Part shown: positions 26,328 through 37,301 of the stretch, in pieces
Layout: the number at the start of each line of letters is the position of its first letter
How positions within the stretch are numbered: position 1 is the stretch's first letter
Notes under the pieces: generated by a model
Database searches by the model: none
Told to the model about the DNA's origin: nothing
The model's input: the letters and a program-made list of their open reading frames with translations, nothing else
Made by a program: the position numbers and the translations under genes
Source: an uncultured Prevotellaceae bacterium
GTDB lineage: Bacteria; Bacteroidota; Bacteroidia; Bacteroidales; Bacteroidaceae
Direction of reading: 5' to 3'
DNA: 64,000 nucleotides
Assembly: GCA_902767775.1 (NCBI GenBank)
Contig: CACXIP010000005.1
Coordinates: 1-64,000 of the forward strand

Positions 26328-29159
26328 ATGCAGCGAGAGGACGAGAAAATCAATGTCTGGGGAGCCAGGGTCCACAATCTGAAGAACATCGATGTGGAAA
26401 TCCCACGCAACAGCCTGACGGTCATCACTGGACTGTCGGGCTCAGGTAAGTCATCCCTTGCCTTCGACACCATCTATGCTGAGGGACAGCGCCGATACAT
26501 CGAGACATTCTCCGCATATGCCCGCAACTTTCTCGGCGGACTGGAGCGTCCCGATGTGGACAAAATCACGGGTCTGAGTCCAGTCATCAGCATTGAGCAG
26601 AAGACCACCAACAAAAACCCACGCTCCACCGTGGGCACCACCACCGAGATTTACGACTTCCTCCGCCTGCTCTACGCCCGCGCCGGTACGGCATACAGTT
26701 ACCACACTGGCGAGGAGATGGTGAAATACACCGAAGAGAAGGTGCAGCAGATGATTCTCGACCGCTATGACGGGCATCCCATCTACATCCTCGCCCCATT
26801 GGTCAGACAGCGCAAGGGACACTATCGCGAACTCTTTGAGAGCATGCGCCGCAAGGGTTACCTATATGTCCGCATCGACGGCGAGATAGTTGAACTCATC
26901 CGGGGCATGAAGGTAGACCGTTACAAAAACCACAATATCGAGGTAATCATCGACAAACTTCGCGTACAGAACAAGGATGACGAGCGGCTCCACCGCAGTG
27001 TGAGCACCGCGATGCGCCAAGGCGACGGTGTGGTGATGATTCTCGACAAGGACGACGGAAGCCTGCGCAGTTTCTCCAAACGGCTGATGTGCCCCACCAC
27101 CGGCATCTCATACGCCGACCCCGCACCCAACCGTTTCTCATTCAACTCCCCTGAGGGAGCCTGCCCACACTGCAAGGGTTTAGGCTACATCAATGAGATT
27201 GACCTCGACAAGGTGATGCCCGACAAGCGTATGTCCATCGCTGAGGGTGCCATCACCCCGTTGGGAAAATACCGCAACCAGATGATTTTCTGGCAGATTG
27301 ATGCCATCCTTCAGAAATATGACTGCACGATAAAGACTCCTGTGAAGGATATCCCCAACGACGCTCTCAGGGAAATCCTTTATGGTTCACTCTCCTCCGT
27401 TAGGGTAGCCAAGGAACTGGTGCACACCTCCAGCGACTATTTCACCAACTACGACGGTGTCATCAAATATCTCCGTCAGGTGATGGACAACGACGACAGC
27501 GCAAGCGGTCAGAAATGGGCCGACCAGTTTCTGGCGGTCTGCCAGTGCCCGGAGTGCAAGGGACAGCGTCTCAACCGTGAGTCGCTCTCTTTCCGCATAT
27601 GGGACAAGAACATCTCCGAGGCCTCCCACCTCGACATCAGCCAATTGCGTGAGTGGCTCGATGAGGCAGAGCAACACCTAGGCAGCAAAGAGAGCAAAAT
27701 CGCAGCTGAGATTCTCAAGGAAATACGCACCCGCATCGACTTCCTCCTCGACGTGGGACTCGACTATCTGTCGCTCGACAGGCAGTCGGCATCGCTCTCC
27801 GGAGGCGAGAGCCAGCGCATACGCCTCGCCACACAAATTGGTTCACAACTGGTCAACGTCCTTTACATCCTCGACGAGCCAAGTATCGGACTTCATCAGC
27901 GCGACAATGCCAAACTCATCAGCAGCCTGAAGCAACTGCGTGACATCGGCAATACCGTTATCGTCGTGGAGCACGACAAGGACATGATGCTCGCCTCCGA
28001 CTATATTGTCGACATCGGTCCCAAGGCAGGGCGCAAGGGTGGTGAGGTGGTCTATCAAGGCACCGTCGGCGATATGCTCAGTCATCCCACCATCACCAGC
28101 GAGTATCTCAGCGGTGTGCGCCAGATACCCATCCCCGAGAAGCGGCGCCCCAGCAGCGGCAAGAGCATCTGGATACATGGGGCACGCGGCAACAATCTCC
28201 GCGGCATCGACGTGGAGTTTCCTTTAGGACAGTTGATTGTGGTGACGGGCGTGAGCGGTTCGGGGAAGTCCACCCTTGTCAACGAGACTCTTCAACCCAT
28301 CCTATCGCAGCATTTCTACCGTTCATTGAAACGTCCCATGCCCTACGACAGCATCGAGGGACTGAATCTTGTCGACAAGGTGGTCAACGTCGACCAATCG
28401 CCCATCGGACGCACACCACGGTCGAACCCCGCCACCTACACAGGAGTGTTCAGCGACATTCGTTCTCTGTTCGTCAATCTCCCCGAAGCCAAGATACGAG
28501 GTTACAAGCCAGGACGCTTCTCCTTCAATGTTAAAGGTGGGCGATGCGAGAACTGCGGCGGCAATGGCTACCGTACCATTGAGATGAATTTCCTGCCCGA
28601 TGTGATGGTGCCCTGCGAGGTGTGCCACGGCAAGCGTTACAACCGTGAGACACTGGAGGTGAGATTCAAGGGAAAATCGATTGCCGACATCCTTGACATG
28701 ACCATCAACCAAGCGGTGGAGTTTTTTGAGAACGTGCCAGCCATCCTACACAAAATCAAAACCATCCAGGACGTGGGATTAGGGTATATCAAACTTGGAC
28801 AGCCCTCCACCACCCTATCAGGCGGCGAAAGCCAACGCGTGAAACTTGCCACCGAACTGTCGAAGCGCGACACGGGAAAGACGCTGTATATCCTCGACGA
28901 GCCAACCACCGGTCTGCATTTTGAGGATATCCGCATTCTGATGGATGTGCTTCAGCGGTTGGTGAGCCGCGGCAATACCGTCATCGTCATTGAGCACAAT
29001 CTTGATGTCATCAAACTGGCAGACCACATCATCGACATGGGACCCGACGGCGGCCGTGGCGGTGGACTTGTTGTCGCCACCGGCACCCCCGAGGAAGTGG
29101 CACAAGGCGGCAAAGGCTATACCGCTCAGTTCCTACGCCGTGAACTGGATGTGAAATAA
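26328..29159 (+). CDS. uvrA: UvrA, nucleotide excision repair ATPase
   Basis: A 943-residue protein that scans DNA for bulky lesions with UvrB. It is a tandem ABC ATPase with first Walker [10 protein letters not shown] near 33, first signature SLSGGESQR, second Walker A GVSGSGKS and second signature TLSGGESQR. Zinc modules include [18 protein letters not shown] and CENCGGNGY paired with CEVCHGKRY. The start at 26328 ([20 protein letters not shown]) gives the normal N-terminus. Its last 34 bases overlap, tail to tail, the end of comEC on the other strand. Confidence 0.95.
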   Translation: MQREDEKINVWGARVHNLKNIDVEIPRNSLTVITGLSGSGKSSLAFDTIYAEGQRRYIETFSAYARNFLGGLERPDVDKITGLSPVISIEQKTTNKNPRSTVGTTTEIYDFLRLLYARAGTAYSYHTGEEMVKYTEEKVQQMILDRYDGHPIYILAPLVRQRKGHYRELFESMRRKGYLYVRIDGEIVELIRGMKVDRYKNHNIEVIIDKLRVQNKDDERLHRSVSTAMRQGDGVVMILDKDDGSLRSFSKRLMCPTTGISYADPAPNRFSFNSPEGACPHCKGLGYINEIDLDKVMPDKRMSIAEGAITPLGKYRNQMIFWQIDAILQKYDCTIKTPVKDIPNDALREILYGSLSSVRVAKELVHTSSDYFTNYDGVIKYLRQVMDNDDSASGQKWADQFLAVCQCPECKGQRLNRESLSFRIWDKNISEASHLDISQLREWLDEAEQHLGSKESKIAAEILKEIRTRIDFLLDVGLDYLSLDRQSASLSGGESQRIRLATQIGSQLVNVLYILDEPSIGLHQRDNAKLISSLKQLRDIGNTVIVVEHDKDMMLASDYIVDIGPKAGRKGGEVVYQGTVGDMLSHPTITSEYLSGVRQIPIPEKRRPSSGKSIWIHGARGNNLRGIDVEFPLGQLIVVTGVSGSGKSTLVNETLQPILSQHFYRSLKRPMPYDSIEGLNLVDKVVNVDQSPIGRTPRSNPATYTGVFSDIRSLFVNLPEAKIRGYKPGRFSFNVKGGRCENCGGNGYRTIEMNFLPDVMVPCEVCHGKRYNRETLEVRFKGKSIADILDMTINQAVEFFENVPAILHKIKTIQDVGLGYIKLGQPSTTLSGGESQRVKLATELSKRDTGKTLYILDEPTTGLHFEDIRILMDVLQRLVSRGNTVIVIEHNLDVIKLADHIIDMGPDGGRGGGLVVATGTPEEVAQGGKGYTAQFLRRELDVK

Positions 29160-30658
29160 TAGAAAATGACGGCGACTGCCGCGATGAAGACATAAACCAA
29201 CCACAGTTGTATACGGTTGATGTTGATATCGTCGATGTGCGAACCCGGCAGGTCGGACACCCACCCCACCATTTTTGTCTGGCATTCCACCACCATTGCA
29301 AGCAGCTTTGCCACGTAGGGCAACACAGGCGGCACGAGTGCAGACATCAGCATCGCTGCAGTGAGATAGAGCACCGCCGTCGCCAATGGGATGACAATGA
29401 AGTTGGTGAGAAGGAAATAGACTGAGAAACGCCCGAAATAATATGCTGTGAGCGGTGCTGCGCCCAATTGCGCGCAGCACGACACCACCACCATCGCCCA
29501 TATCCATTTCACCACGCGATGCGAGAGAAGATACTCCTGCGACACCAGTCCATAGACCGGTTTGTAGCACACCAAGATGGCGAGTACCGCCATCACCGAC
29601 ATCTCGAAGCCCACGTCATAAAGCGACAGCGGATTGACGATGAGCATGATGATGACCGTGAGGGCCAATGCATTGAGCGACATGCGGCGACGGTGAATCA
29701 GTCCGACCAACGAGAAAATGGTAATCATCACCGAGGCACGCACCACCGAGGGTGACAGTCCGGTAAACAAGGCATATGCCCAAATGCCGCCGATGATGAG
29801 CACCTCGCGCAGCACACCGAGCCGCCGCCATCCCACCAACAATGAGAGGAGCACATAGATGATGCTCAGATGCAACCCAGACAGGGCCAGCACATGCGAG
29901 GCTCCCGAGATGGAATAGATGTCGCGCAAGTCGTTGGTGAGTCGCGAACGGTCGCCCAACGCCATTGCCACCGCCACCGCCATATCGTCATCGTCAAGTC
30001 CGAGACTGAGGTACTTGCGGAGGGTGGACTCCCTAAACTGCATGGCGACAAGAATGGTGCGGTCGAGATATGAGAGGGGTTGCAAACTGACACTTGCCTT
30101 CCGCCAGCCACGGGGAAGGATGAGCGTGGTGGCAGTAAAGCCATGACAACGAAGGTAAAGCGGATAGTTGAAATGTGAGGGATAATACTGAGTAGGCTGC
30201 TGCCATTCGGAGGTGACCACCAGTCCGTCGCCCACATTTATTTTTTTATAATTCCCCGTCAGCGTGTCCCTGAGCAACGATGCCTTTATCTTGTGCCCGT
30301 GGTGCGGTCCTCCCACCACCCACAGGTCCATCCTCATCACCTTGCCACGCTCCTGCGGCTGACTCGCCACCACTGCCTTATAGGTCACATCACCCACGGG
30401 CAATGGCTGATTGGCCTTCCCCATCTGTCGGGCAACAAGTGTGGCACCCAGCAGAAATGATGCCACACAGAGCATCGCCCCCTGCCAAAGGTCATAGCGG
30501 TGCAGGAGCAATACGCCCACCACCGACGCCACCATCATGCCAAGCCACATCCACGGCATCACAGAAGCAGACACCTCATACCCCACGCATACGCCCAGTG
30601 CCAAGCACACTGCGATGCGGAGCAAGGGAAAGAGCTGTAGGGTGCCGTTGGTTCTCAT
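29126..30658 (-). CDS. comEC: ComEC/Rec2 family membrane protein
   Basis: A 510-residue membrane protein with an N-terminal DUF4131-type region and the Competence domain, seen as GASHVLALSGLHLSIIY, followed by GLSPSVVRASVM and about ten membrane helices. ComEC forms the inner-membrane channel that takes up single-stranded DNA during transformation. The C-terminal metallo-beta-lactamase domain of longer ComEC proteins is absent, and the gene ends soon after the last helix, as in several Bacteroidetes homologues. Its 3' end overlaps uvrA by 34 bases with no terminator visible. The function is inferred from family; natural competence is not shown. Confidence 0.82.
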   Translation of the reverse strand: MRTNGTLQLFPLLRIAVCLALGVCVGYEVSASVMPWMWLGMMVASVVGVLLLHRYDLWQGAMLCVASFLLGATLVARQMGKANQPLPVGDVTYKAVVASQPQERGKVMRMDLWVVGGPHHGHKIKASLLRDTLTGNYKKINVGDGLVVTSEWQQPTQYYPSHFNYPLYLRCHGFTATTLILPRGWRKASVSLQPLSYLDRTILVAMQFRESTLRKYLSLGLDDDDMAVAVAMALGDRSRLTNDLRDIYSISGASHVLALSGLHLSIIYVLLSLLVGWRRLGVLREVLIIGGIWAYALFTGLSPSVVRASVMITIFSLVGLIHRRRMSLNALALTVIIMLIVNPLSLYDVGFEMSVMAVLAILVCYKPVYGLVSQEYLLSHRVVKWIWAMVVVSCCAQLGAAPLTAYYFGRFSVYFLLTNFIVIPLATAVLYLTAAMLMSALVPPVLPYVAKLLAMVVECQTKMVGWVSDLPGSHIDDININRIQLWLVYVFIAAVAVIFYYFTSSSRRRN

Positions 30659-30748
30659 TCAAAGGACTGTTTTTGAGTTTTGATATTTCAAAGGTAATAC
30701 AATTATGTGAACTTTCAAAAAATATTTGGTCAGTTCGCGCAATAATTG

Positions 30749-30756
30749 TATCTTTG
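30749..30756 (+). promoter_or_regulatory. -7 element of the GH28 gene
   Basis: TATCTTTG matches TAnnTTTG, 24 bases before the ATG at 30781, in the divergent gap with comEC. Confidence 0.65.
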
Positions 30757-30780
30757 GCTTCTTGTAAACGCAAATCAAAA

Positions 30781-32184
30781 ATGAGAACTACAATTCTATC
30801 ACTGTTGTGCATGCTCTGCAGCATCACACTGCAAGCCGAAGACCATAGCCGTCTGTATCAGAACCTACCCGTCGGAGTGGCGCAGCCAGCTGTCGCCAAC
30901 ATCCCCGCACTCACCGTGTCACTCACTGACTTCGGCGCCGTCGGCGATGGGATCACGGACTGCACTGAAGCCTTCGCCAAAGCCATCAGCCATCTCAACA
31001 AACAAGGTGGCGGGCATCTCAACGTCCCAGCGGGCATATACCTCACCGGACCCATAAAGATGAAAAGCCTCATCGACCTGCATGTAGAGAGAGGAGCCAT
31101 CATCCTGTTCTCCCCCGACAAGCAGAGATATGTGAATAATAATGGAGACCAAAAGGCTGGCTCACGCGCCACGCCGCCACTGACAGCCAGCAAATGCCAT
31201 GACATCAGCATTACTGGCGAGGGTATCATCGACGGCAATGGCGAATGGTGGCGGGCAGTCAAGCACAGCAAGGTAAGCGACACGGAATGGAAAGTGTTCT
31301 TGTCGATGGGCGGTACTCAGGCCGACAACGGTCAACTGTGGTATCCACACAAGTTGAAGCATTTTGCCGACATCGCCGAAACACCGGAAGCACAGGAGCG
31401 TATGCGCCCCCACCTCATCCGGATGACCGACTGCGAGCGCGTCCTCATCAAAGGAGTGACCGTGCAAAATGCACCGAAGTTCCATATCGTACCCCAGCGA
31501 TGCAAGGATGTCATCATCGACGGAGTCACCGTCCGCTGTCCTTGGAACGCACAAAATGGTGACGGCATCGACCTCATGCAATGCCAGCGGGTGCTCGTCA
31601 CCGCCTGTACCCTCGATGTGGGCGACGACGGCATCTGCCTTAAAGGCGGTGTGGGTGTTGAAGGGGTAAAATATGGTCCCTGCGCCGACATTCTCATCAC
31701 CGGCAACACAGTATTTCATGCCCATGGTGGATTTGTCATTGGTTCGGAGTTCTCTGGCGGCATGCACCGCATCGTGGTAAGCGACTGCACCTTTTCGGGC
31801 ACCGACACGGGTCTGCGCTTCAAAAGCGGTCCGGGCCGTGGCGGAAAGACCAGCGACATCCACATCAGCGACATCAGAATGAGCGACATCAAAGACCAGG
31901 CCATCGTCTTTGAGACTTCGTATGCCGACCGTCCGGCAGGCAGCAAGGCCACAGACAAGGCTGCGAACCAAGAGCCAGAAGAATTTATCCCTGAGTTCTG
32001 CGACATCCACATCAGCCATGTCACTTGCCGCGACACCCGCATCGGCATTGCCGCCAAAGGCACCTTGGATATGATTCATGATATCCGCATCGACGACAGC
32101 ATCATCTTCTACACCAGCAAGGAGAAAAACATCGACCATCCCGACATGGTCAAGACCAACAATGTGAAGTTGCTCAGTTATTAA
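30781..32184 (+). CDS. Secreted GH28 polygalacturonase-type pectinase
   Basis: A 467-residue protein with signal peptide MRTTILSLLCMLCSITLQA. A right-handed beta-helix carries GH28 motifs: SLTDFGAVGDGITDCTEAF near 40, NGDGIDL with a catalytic Asp, DVGDDGICLKGG with the catalytic Asp pair, and RFKSGPGRGG near the end of the site. GH28 enzymes hydrolyse galacturonan by inversion. The open frame extends back to 30280, but that part is antisense to comEC and contains the -7 box, so it is rejected. It probably cooperates with the pectin locus at 49-61 kb. A 9-base tandem repeat follows. Confidence 0.87.
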   Translation: MRTTILSLLCMLCSITLQAEDHSRLYQNLPVGVAQPAVANIPALTVSLTDFGAVGDGITDCTEAFAKAISHLNKQGGGHLNVPAGIYLTGPIKMKSLIDLHVERGAIILFSPDKQRYVNNNGDQKAGSRATPPLTASKCHDISITGEGIIDGNGEWWRAVKHSKVSDTEWKVFLSMGGTQADNGQLWYPHKLKHFADIAETPEAQERMRPHLIRMTDCERVLIKGVTVQNAPKFHIVPQRCKDVIIDGVTVRCPWNAQNGDGIDLMQCQRVLVTACTLDVGDDGICLKGGVGVEGVKYGPCADILITGNTVFHAHGGFVIGSEFSGGMHRIVVSDCTFSGTDTGLRFKSGPGRGGKTSDIHISDIRMSDIKDQAIVFETSYADRPAGSKATDKAANQEPEEFIPEFCDIHISHVTCRDTRIGIAAKGTLDMIHDIRIDDSIIFYTSKEKNIDHPDMVKTNNVKLLSY

Positions 32185-32205
32185 TTCCACTTCTCTGTTC
32201 CACCC

Positions 32206-32250
32206 GTCTGACTTGTCCGACTTGTCTGACCTGTCCGACCTGTCCGACCT
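32206..32250 (+). repeat. Stop-proximal tandem repeat, 9-base unit GTCCGACCT
   Basis: Five perfect-length copies of a 9-base unit (GTCTGACTT, GTCCGACTT, GTCTGACCT, GTCCGACCT, GTCCGACCT) lie 21 bases after the GH28 stop codon. Confidence 0.75.
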
Positions 32251-32299
32251 CAAATGGCAAAAAAAATGTCATTTCATTGGCTAATTCTCAAAATATGAG

Positions 32300-32307
32300 T
32301 AATTTTG
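32300..32307 (+). promoter_or_regulatory. -7 element of the ilv operon
   Basis: TAATTTTG matches TAnnTTTG and lies 65 bases before the ilvD start at 32372. No leader peptide rich in Ile, Val or Leu was seen in the short leader. Confidence 0.6.
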
Positions 32308-32371
32308 CAAAATTGAACGAAAAAGAAGGATGTTGGTTGAGCGAATGCAAAACCAGATTAAAGAAAAAATT

Positions 32372-34195
32372 ATGGACTGGAAGAATCCGTTGAGAAGTGC
32401 TGTCTGCACCGAAGGTCGGAAGATGGCAGGAGCCCGTGCCCTTTGGGTAGCGGCAGGTATGAAACATGAGCAGTTTGGCAAACCCATCATCGCCGTGGTC
32501 AATTCCTTTACCCAGTTCGTGCCGGGTCATACCCATCTGCACGAGATTGGACAAATCGTCAAGAGGGAGATTGAGGCACTGGGATGCTATGCCGCTGAGT
32601 TCAATACCATCGCCATCGACGACGGCATCGCCATGGGGCACGACGGCATGCTCTATTCGCTGCCCTCGCGCGACATCATCGCAGACTCCGTGGAATATAT
32701 GGTCAACGCCCATAAGGCAGATGCCATGGTGTGCATTTCCAACTGCGACAAGGTGACGCCAGGCGTGCTGATGGCAGCCATGCGCCTCAATATCCCCGCC
32801 GTCTTCGTGAGCGGCGGACCGATGGAGGCAGGACGCTGGCGCGGCGAGAACGCCGACCTCATCACCGCCATGGTGAAAGGTGCCGACCCCACCATGACCG
32901 ACGAAGAAATCAGAGAAATAGAACATTGCGCCTGCCCCGGTTGCGGCAGTTGTTCCGGCATGTTCACCGCCAACTCGATGAACTCGCTCACCGAGGCCAT
33001 CGGACTGTCGTTGCCCGGCAACGGCACCATAGTAGCCACCCATGCCAACCGCGTCCGTCTCTTCGAGGATGCAGCTCACCTCATTGTGGAGAATGCCTAC
33101 AAATACTACCGTGACGGTGACGAGAGCGTGCTCCCGCGCAGCATCGCCACCCGCGATGCGTTCCTTAACGCCATGACGCTCGACATCGCCATGGGCGGGT
33201 CTACCAATACCGTTCTCCACCTGCTTGCCGTAGCACAGGAGGCAGGTGCCGACTTCTGTATGCGCGACATAGACGAATTGAGCCGGAAGGTGCCCTGCCT
33301 CTGCAAGCTCTCTCCCAACACGCAGAAATACAGCGTGCAGGAGTGCGGACGCGCTGGCGGCATCCTCGGCATCATGCACGAATTGGACAAGGGCGGACTC
33401 ATCTGCCGCGACACCTTGAGGGTGGACGGACTGACCGCCGGCGACGCCATGGACAAATACAACATTGCTGATGCCGCTGACACTGACAGCATGGACTATG
33501 AGGCCATCCGCATCTACTCCAGCGCCCCAGGTGGAAAATTCTCCATCAAGATGGGTTCACAGGACAGCAAATGGGAGTCGTTTGACACCGACCGCGCCAA
33601 CGGGTGCATCCGCGACATCGAACATGCCTATACCAAGGACGGCGGACTCGCTGTGCTCTTCGGCAATATCGCCCAGGACGGGTGTGTGGTGAAGACGGCG
33701 GGTGTCGACGAGTCACTCTGGCATTTCCGCGGACCAGCAAAGGTATTTGACTCCCAAGAGACCGCCTGCGACGGCATACTCGGCGGACAGGTGAAGAGCG
33801 GCGACTGTGTCGTCATCACCCACGAGGGTCCCAAAGGCGGACCGGGCATGCAGGAGATGCTTTATCCCACTTCATATATCAAGAGCATGCACCTTGGAAA
33901 AGAGTGCGCCCTCATCACCGACGGCAGGTTCTCGGGCGGCACGTCTGGACTGAGCATCGGACATATCTCACCGGAAGCTGCCTCTGGCGGCAACATCGGC
34001 AAGATAGTCGATGGCGACATCATCGAAATCGACATCCCCACGCGCTCCATCAATGTGCTGCTCAGTGACGACGAACTGGCAGCAAGGCCCCAGCGGCCGC
34101 TGACCCGCCAGCGCGTAGTGAGCAAGGCACTGAAGGCATACGCACAGAGCGTCACCTCTGCCGACAAGGGAGGCGTAAGAATTATTGAAGATTGA
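32372..34195 (+). CDS. ilvD: Dihydroxy-acid dehydratase
   Basis: A 607-residue iron-sulphur enzyme that dehydrates dihydroxy acids in valine and isoleucine synthesis. The start [17 protein letters not shown] matches the usual beginning of the family; the frame is open to 32330, but that extension is poorly conserved in type. The cluster ligands include SNCDKVTPG and [20 protein letters not shown] (residues about 190-215). The family C-terminal motif [21 protein letters not shown] is present. It is the first gene of the branched-chain operon, 12 bases before ilvB. Confidence 0.93.
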   Translation: MDWKNPLRSAVCTEGRKMAGARALWVAAGMKHEQFGKPIIAVVNSFTQFVPGHTHLHEIGQIVKREIEALGCYAAEFNTIAIDDGIAMGHDGMLYSLPSRDIIADSVEYMVNAHKADAMVCISNCDKVTPGVLMAAMRLNIPAVFVSGGPMEAGRWRGENADLITAMVKGADPTMTDEEIREIEHCACPGCGSCSGMFTANSMNSLTEAIGLSLPGNGTIVATHANRVRLFEDAAHLIVENAYKYYRDGDESVLPRSIATRDAFLNAMTLDIAMGGSTNTVLHLLAVAQEAGADFCMRDIDELSRKVPCLCKLSPNTQKYSVQECGRAGGILGIMHELDKGGLICRDTLRVDGLTAGDAMDKYNIADAADTDSMDYEAIRIYSSAPGGKFSIKMGSQDSKWESFDTDRANGCIRDIEHAYTKDGGLAVLFGNIAQDGCVVKTAGVDESLWHFRGPAKVFDSQETACDGILGGQVKSGDCVVITHEGPKGGPGMQEMLYPTSYIKSMHLGKECALITDGRFSGGTSGLSIGHISPEAASGGNIGKIVDGDIIEIDIPTRSINVLLSDDELAARPQRPLTRQRVVSKALKAYAQSVTSADKGGVRIIED

Positions 34196-34207
34196 TTTGA
34201 ACAAATA

Positions 34208-35920
34208 ATGAAAGAAATCATCACAGGAGCAGAGGCCCTGATGAGGGCATTGTGTGACGAGGGTGTGAAAACCATCTTCGGTTACCCCGGAGGTGCCATC
34301 ATGCCCGTCTACGACGCTCTCTATGACTATACGAGAGGCGAGAAAAAAGCCTTCAACCATATCCTGGTGCGCCATGAGCAGAGTGCGGCACATGCTGCCG
34401 AGGGTTATGCGCGCGTCAGCGGTGAGGTGGGTGTATGCCTCGTCACCAGCGGACCAGGTGCCACCAACACATTAACAGGAGTGGCTGATGCCATGATGGA
34501 CTCCACCCCTATCGTGGTCATTGCAGGACAGGTGGGAGTGGCGGCTCTGGGCACTGATGCCTTCCAGGAGGTTGACCTCGTGGGTGTGGCACAACCCATC
34601 TCCAAATGGAGTTATCAAATCCGCCGTCCCGAGGACATCGCCTGGGCGGTCAGCAGGGCATTCTTCATCGCCCGCACCGGCAGACCAGGTCCAGTGGTGC
34701 TCGACTTCCCCAAAAATGCGCAGGTGTCCACCACGGAATGGCAATCGTGCCGTGTCGATTTCGTGCGCAGTTATGTGCCCTATCCAAAAGTGGACGAAAC
34801 CTGTTTGAAAGAGGCTGCCGAACTCATCAACAATGCAAAACAACCGCTTGCCCTGGTGGGTCAGGGTGTGGAACTGGGTGGTGCGCAGGCCGAACTGAAG
34901 GCGTTTTTGGAGAAGGGTGACATCCCTGCCGGACGCACCATGCTCGGACTCTCCGCCCTCCCCTCCGACCATCCGCTCAACGTAGGCATGCTGGGCATGC
35001 ACGGCAACCTGGCTCCCAATGTCAAGGAGCAGGAGTGCGACGTGCTCATCGCCATCGGCATGAGATTCAGCGACCGTGTCACTGGGCGTACCGACACCTA
35101 TGCCCGACAAGCCAAAGTCATCCACTTGGATATCGACAAGTCGGAAATCAACAAGAACGTGCATGTGGACGTCCCCATTGTGGGCGACTGCAAGGTGACG
35201 CTGCCAGCCCTCACACAACTGCTCCGCAAAGGCGACCACCTCGAGTGGAAAGAGAGTTTCCTGCCGCTCATGGAGCGTGAGCACAATCAAGTGGTCATAC
35301 CTGCCATACACCCCACCAGCGGACCGCTGCTTATGGGAGAGGTGGTCAATGCCGTTGCAGAGGCCACCAAGGGCGAGGCGGTGCTCGTCACCGATGTGGG
35401 ACAGAACCAGATGTTCGCCTGCCGCTATTTCAAATACCGCAGAAACCGTTCCGTTGTAAGCAGCGGCGGACTGGGTACGATGGGCTTCGGCATGCCTGCC
35501 GCCATAGGAGCCACCTTTGGAGCACCCGACCGCACCACCTGTGTGTTTATGGGCGACGGTGGTTTGCAAATGAGCATTCAGGAACTGGGCACCATCATGG
35601 AGCAGCAAGCACCTGTCAAGATGATACTGCTCAACAACAACTACCTGGGCAATGTGCGTCAGTGGCAGGATATGTTCTTCGAGCGGAGGAAGTCATTCAC
35701 AAGGATGCTCAATCCCGACTACGCGCAAATCAGCGCAGCCTACCGCATCGGTTACCGCAAGGTGACCGACCGCGCAGACCTTGCTGAGGCAATCAACGAG
35801 ATGCTCTCCACAAAAGGTCCGTTCCTGCTTGAGTGCATGATTCGCGAGGAGGACAACGTGCTTCCTATGACACCACCGGGAAAGAGTGTTGACGAGATGA
35901 TGCTCAGCATCGAGTTGTAA
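34208..35920 (+). CDS. ilvB: Acetolactate synthase large subunit
   Basis: A 570-residue thiamine-diphosphate enzyme that makes acetolactate or acetohydroxybutyrate. It has the N-terminal TPP-binding glutamate in VRHEQSAAHAAEGYAR, a central FAD/Rossmann-like domain (IGMRFSDRVTG) and a C-terminal TPP site, GDGGLQMSIQELGT followed by NNNYLGNVRQWQ. All expected motifs are present and the length is normal. It lies between ilvD and the small regulatory subunit gene. Confidence 0.94.
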   Translation: MKEIITGAEALMRALCDEGVKTIFGYPGGAIMPVYDALYDYTRGEKKAFNHILVRHEQSAAHAAEGYARVSGEVGVCLVTSGPGATNTLTGVADAMMDSTPIVVIAGQVGVAALGTDAFQEVDLVGVAQPISKWSYQIRRPEDIAWAVSRAFFIARTGRPGPVVLDFPKNAQVSTTEWQSCRVDFVRSYVPYPKVDETCLKEAAELINNAKQPLALVGQGVELGGAQAELKAFLEKGDIPAGRTMLGLSALPSDHPLNVGMLGMHGNLAPNVKEQECDVLIAIGMRFSDRVTGRTDTYARQAKVIHLDIDKSEINKNVHVDVPIVGDCKVTLPALTQLLRKGDHLEWKESFLPLMEREHNQVVIPAIHPTSGPLLMGEVVNAVAEATKGEAVLVTDVGQNQMFACRYFKYRRNRSVVSSGGLGTMGFGMPAAIGATFGAPDRTTCVFMGDGGLQMSIQELGTIMEQQAPVKMILLNNNYLGNVRQWQDMFFERRKSFTRMLNPDYAQISAAYRIGYRKVTDRADLAEAINEMLSTKGPFLLECMIREEDNVLPMTPPGKSVDEMMLSIEL

Positions 35921-35948
35921 GGTTGGGGAAAACATAAGACAAAGAAAA

Positions 35949-36500
35949 ATGGAAAAGACATTCTATACCTTGTTGGTTTATTCGGAGAACATCGCCGGTA
36001 TCCTCAACCAGATTACAGCGGTGTTCACCCGCAGACAGGTGAACATTGAGAGCCTCAATGTGTCGGCATCCAGCATCGGAGGGGTGCATAAGTACACCAT
36101 CACCGCATGGAGCACTCCCGACCAAATTGAGAAAATCACCAAGCAGATAGAGAAGAAAATCGATGTGGTGAAGGCGAAGTTCTATACCGACGACCAACTC
36201 TTCATCCGTGAGACAGGACTCTACAAACTGTCTACGCCGCTGGTCATCAACAACCCCGAGATATCGCGCATCATCCGACGCTACGATGCCCAAATCACTG
36301 AGGTCAACCCCACCTATGTGGCGGTGATGAAGAGCGGAATCACCGAGGACATCGTCTCGATGTTCAGGGTGCTCAATGAGTACGGCTGTGTGCTGCAGTA
36401 CACCCGCAGCGGGCGCATCGCCATCACAAGGAGTACAGAGGAGGAGGTAAGTGCCTTCCTCGAGCAACAGGAAAAAGACTACAACAATGGAAAAGGATAA
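35949..36500 (+). CDS. ilvN: Acetolactate synthase small subunit
   Basis: A 183-residue regulatory subunit. An ACT domain at residues 5-75 (YTLLVYSENIAGILNQI, with VNIESLNVSAS) mediates feedback inhibition by valine. A second domain carries the C-terminal part, ITRSTEEEVSAFLEQQEKD. It is 28 bases after ilvB and overlaps the following thioesterase start by 14 bases, indicating coupled translation. Confidence 0.92.
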   Translation: MEKTFYTLLVYSENIAGILNQITAVFTRRQVNIESLNVSASSIGGVHKYTITAWSTPDQIEKITKQIEKKIDVVKAKFYTDDQLFIRETGLYKLSTPLVINNPEISRIIRRYDAQITEVNPTYVAVMKSGITEDIVSMFRVLNEYGCVLQYTRSGRIAITRSTEEEVSAFLEQQEKDYNNGKG

Positions 36501-37260
36501 GGTAGGATGCTATGAGTTCATGGCAGAACCCTTCCACTGCGACTTCTCACAGCGGCTGTTCATGGGGCATTTGGGCAACCATCTGCTCAATGCAGCCGAC
36601 TTCCACTCGCAGCACAGGGGATTTGGCATGTCTTTCCTCAACACCATCGACCGCACATGGGTGCTCTCCAGACTCACCATAGAGATGGAGACCATGCCGC
36701 CCATGTACGCTCGCTTTCATGTGGAGACATGGGTGGAGAGTGCCAAGCGGTTTTTCACCAACCGCAATTTCTGTGTCAAGGATGTGGAGACCGGACAGGT
36801 GTATGGATATGGTCGCTCCGTCTGGGCGATGATTGACACCAAAACACGGCAGCCGGCCAACTTGTTGGAAATCAACAATGGTGCCATCGCCGATTATGTG
36901 GAGCAGGAAAAGATTTGCCCCATCGCCAAGGGTTCAAGGGTGAACGTAGGACAGGACGCACCACTCGTAGCCGAGACGGTGATGCGCTACAACGACATCG
37001 ACATCAATGGTCATGTCAACAGTGTCAAGTATATCGAGCATGTGCTCGACCTCTTCGACCTCTCCTGGTATCAGACACACCGGTTGCACCGCATTGAGAT
37101 AGCATACGTCGCAGAAGCGCACAGCGGAGACATCATGAGATTTTACAGGGTGATGAGTGACGACGGACTGACCTTCCACATCCGCATGACGAAAAAGTCT
37201 CCGGATTCCGAAGAGGAAATTGAAATCTGCAGATGTCTGACGGTTTTTGCAAATGAATAA
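36487..37260 (+). CDS. Acyl-ACP thioesterase
   Basis: A 257-residue double hot-dog protein of the acyl-ACP thioesterase family. The N-terminal hot-dog domain (about 1-140) contains TWVLSRLTIEME and FHVETWVESAKRFFTNR; the second contains RYNDIDINGHVNSVKYIEHVLD, the typical DxNxHVNN-like motif with catalytic Asp, Asn and His. It would release fatty acids from acyl carrier protein. Its start at 36487 lies inside ilvN. This gene between ilvN and ilvC is a known arrangement in Bacteroidales, possibly tied to branched-chain fatty acid supply; that link is inference. Confidence 0.87.
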   Translation: MEKDKVGCYEFMAEPFHCDFSQRLFMGHLGNHLLNAADFHSQHRGFGMSFLNTIDRTWVLSRLTIEMETMPPMYARFHVETWVESAKRFFTNRNFCVKDVETGQVYGYGRSVWAMIDTKTRQPANLLEINNGAIADYVEQEKICPIAKGSRVNVGQDAPLVAETVMRYNDIDINGHVNSVKYIEHVLDLFDLSWYQTHRLHRIEIAYVAEAHSGDIMRFYRVMSDDGLTFHIRMTKKSPDSEEEIEICRCLTVFANE

Positions 37261-37301
37261 TAACAATTATTGCCGTTTTGCTTTTAATTTGCAATTTTGA
37301 T

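Noticed and set aside
30280-30780. N-terminal extension of the GH28 frame
   Set aside because: Antisense to comEC, Pro/Ser/Arg-rich, contains the GH28 promoter, and would bury the signal peptide.
31162-33379. Two minus-strand frames of 363 codons each
   Set aside because: Antisense to GH28 and ilvD respectively, both with unmistakable family motifs on the plus strand.
34472-35608. Minus-strand frame of 378 codons
   Set aside because: Antisense to ilvB; no motifs.
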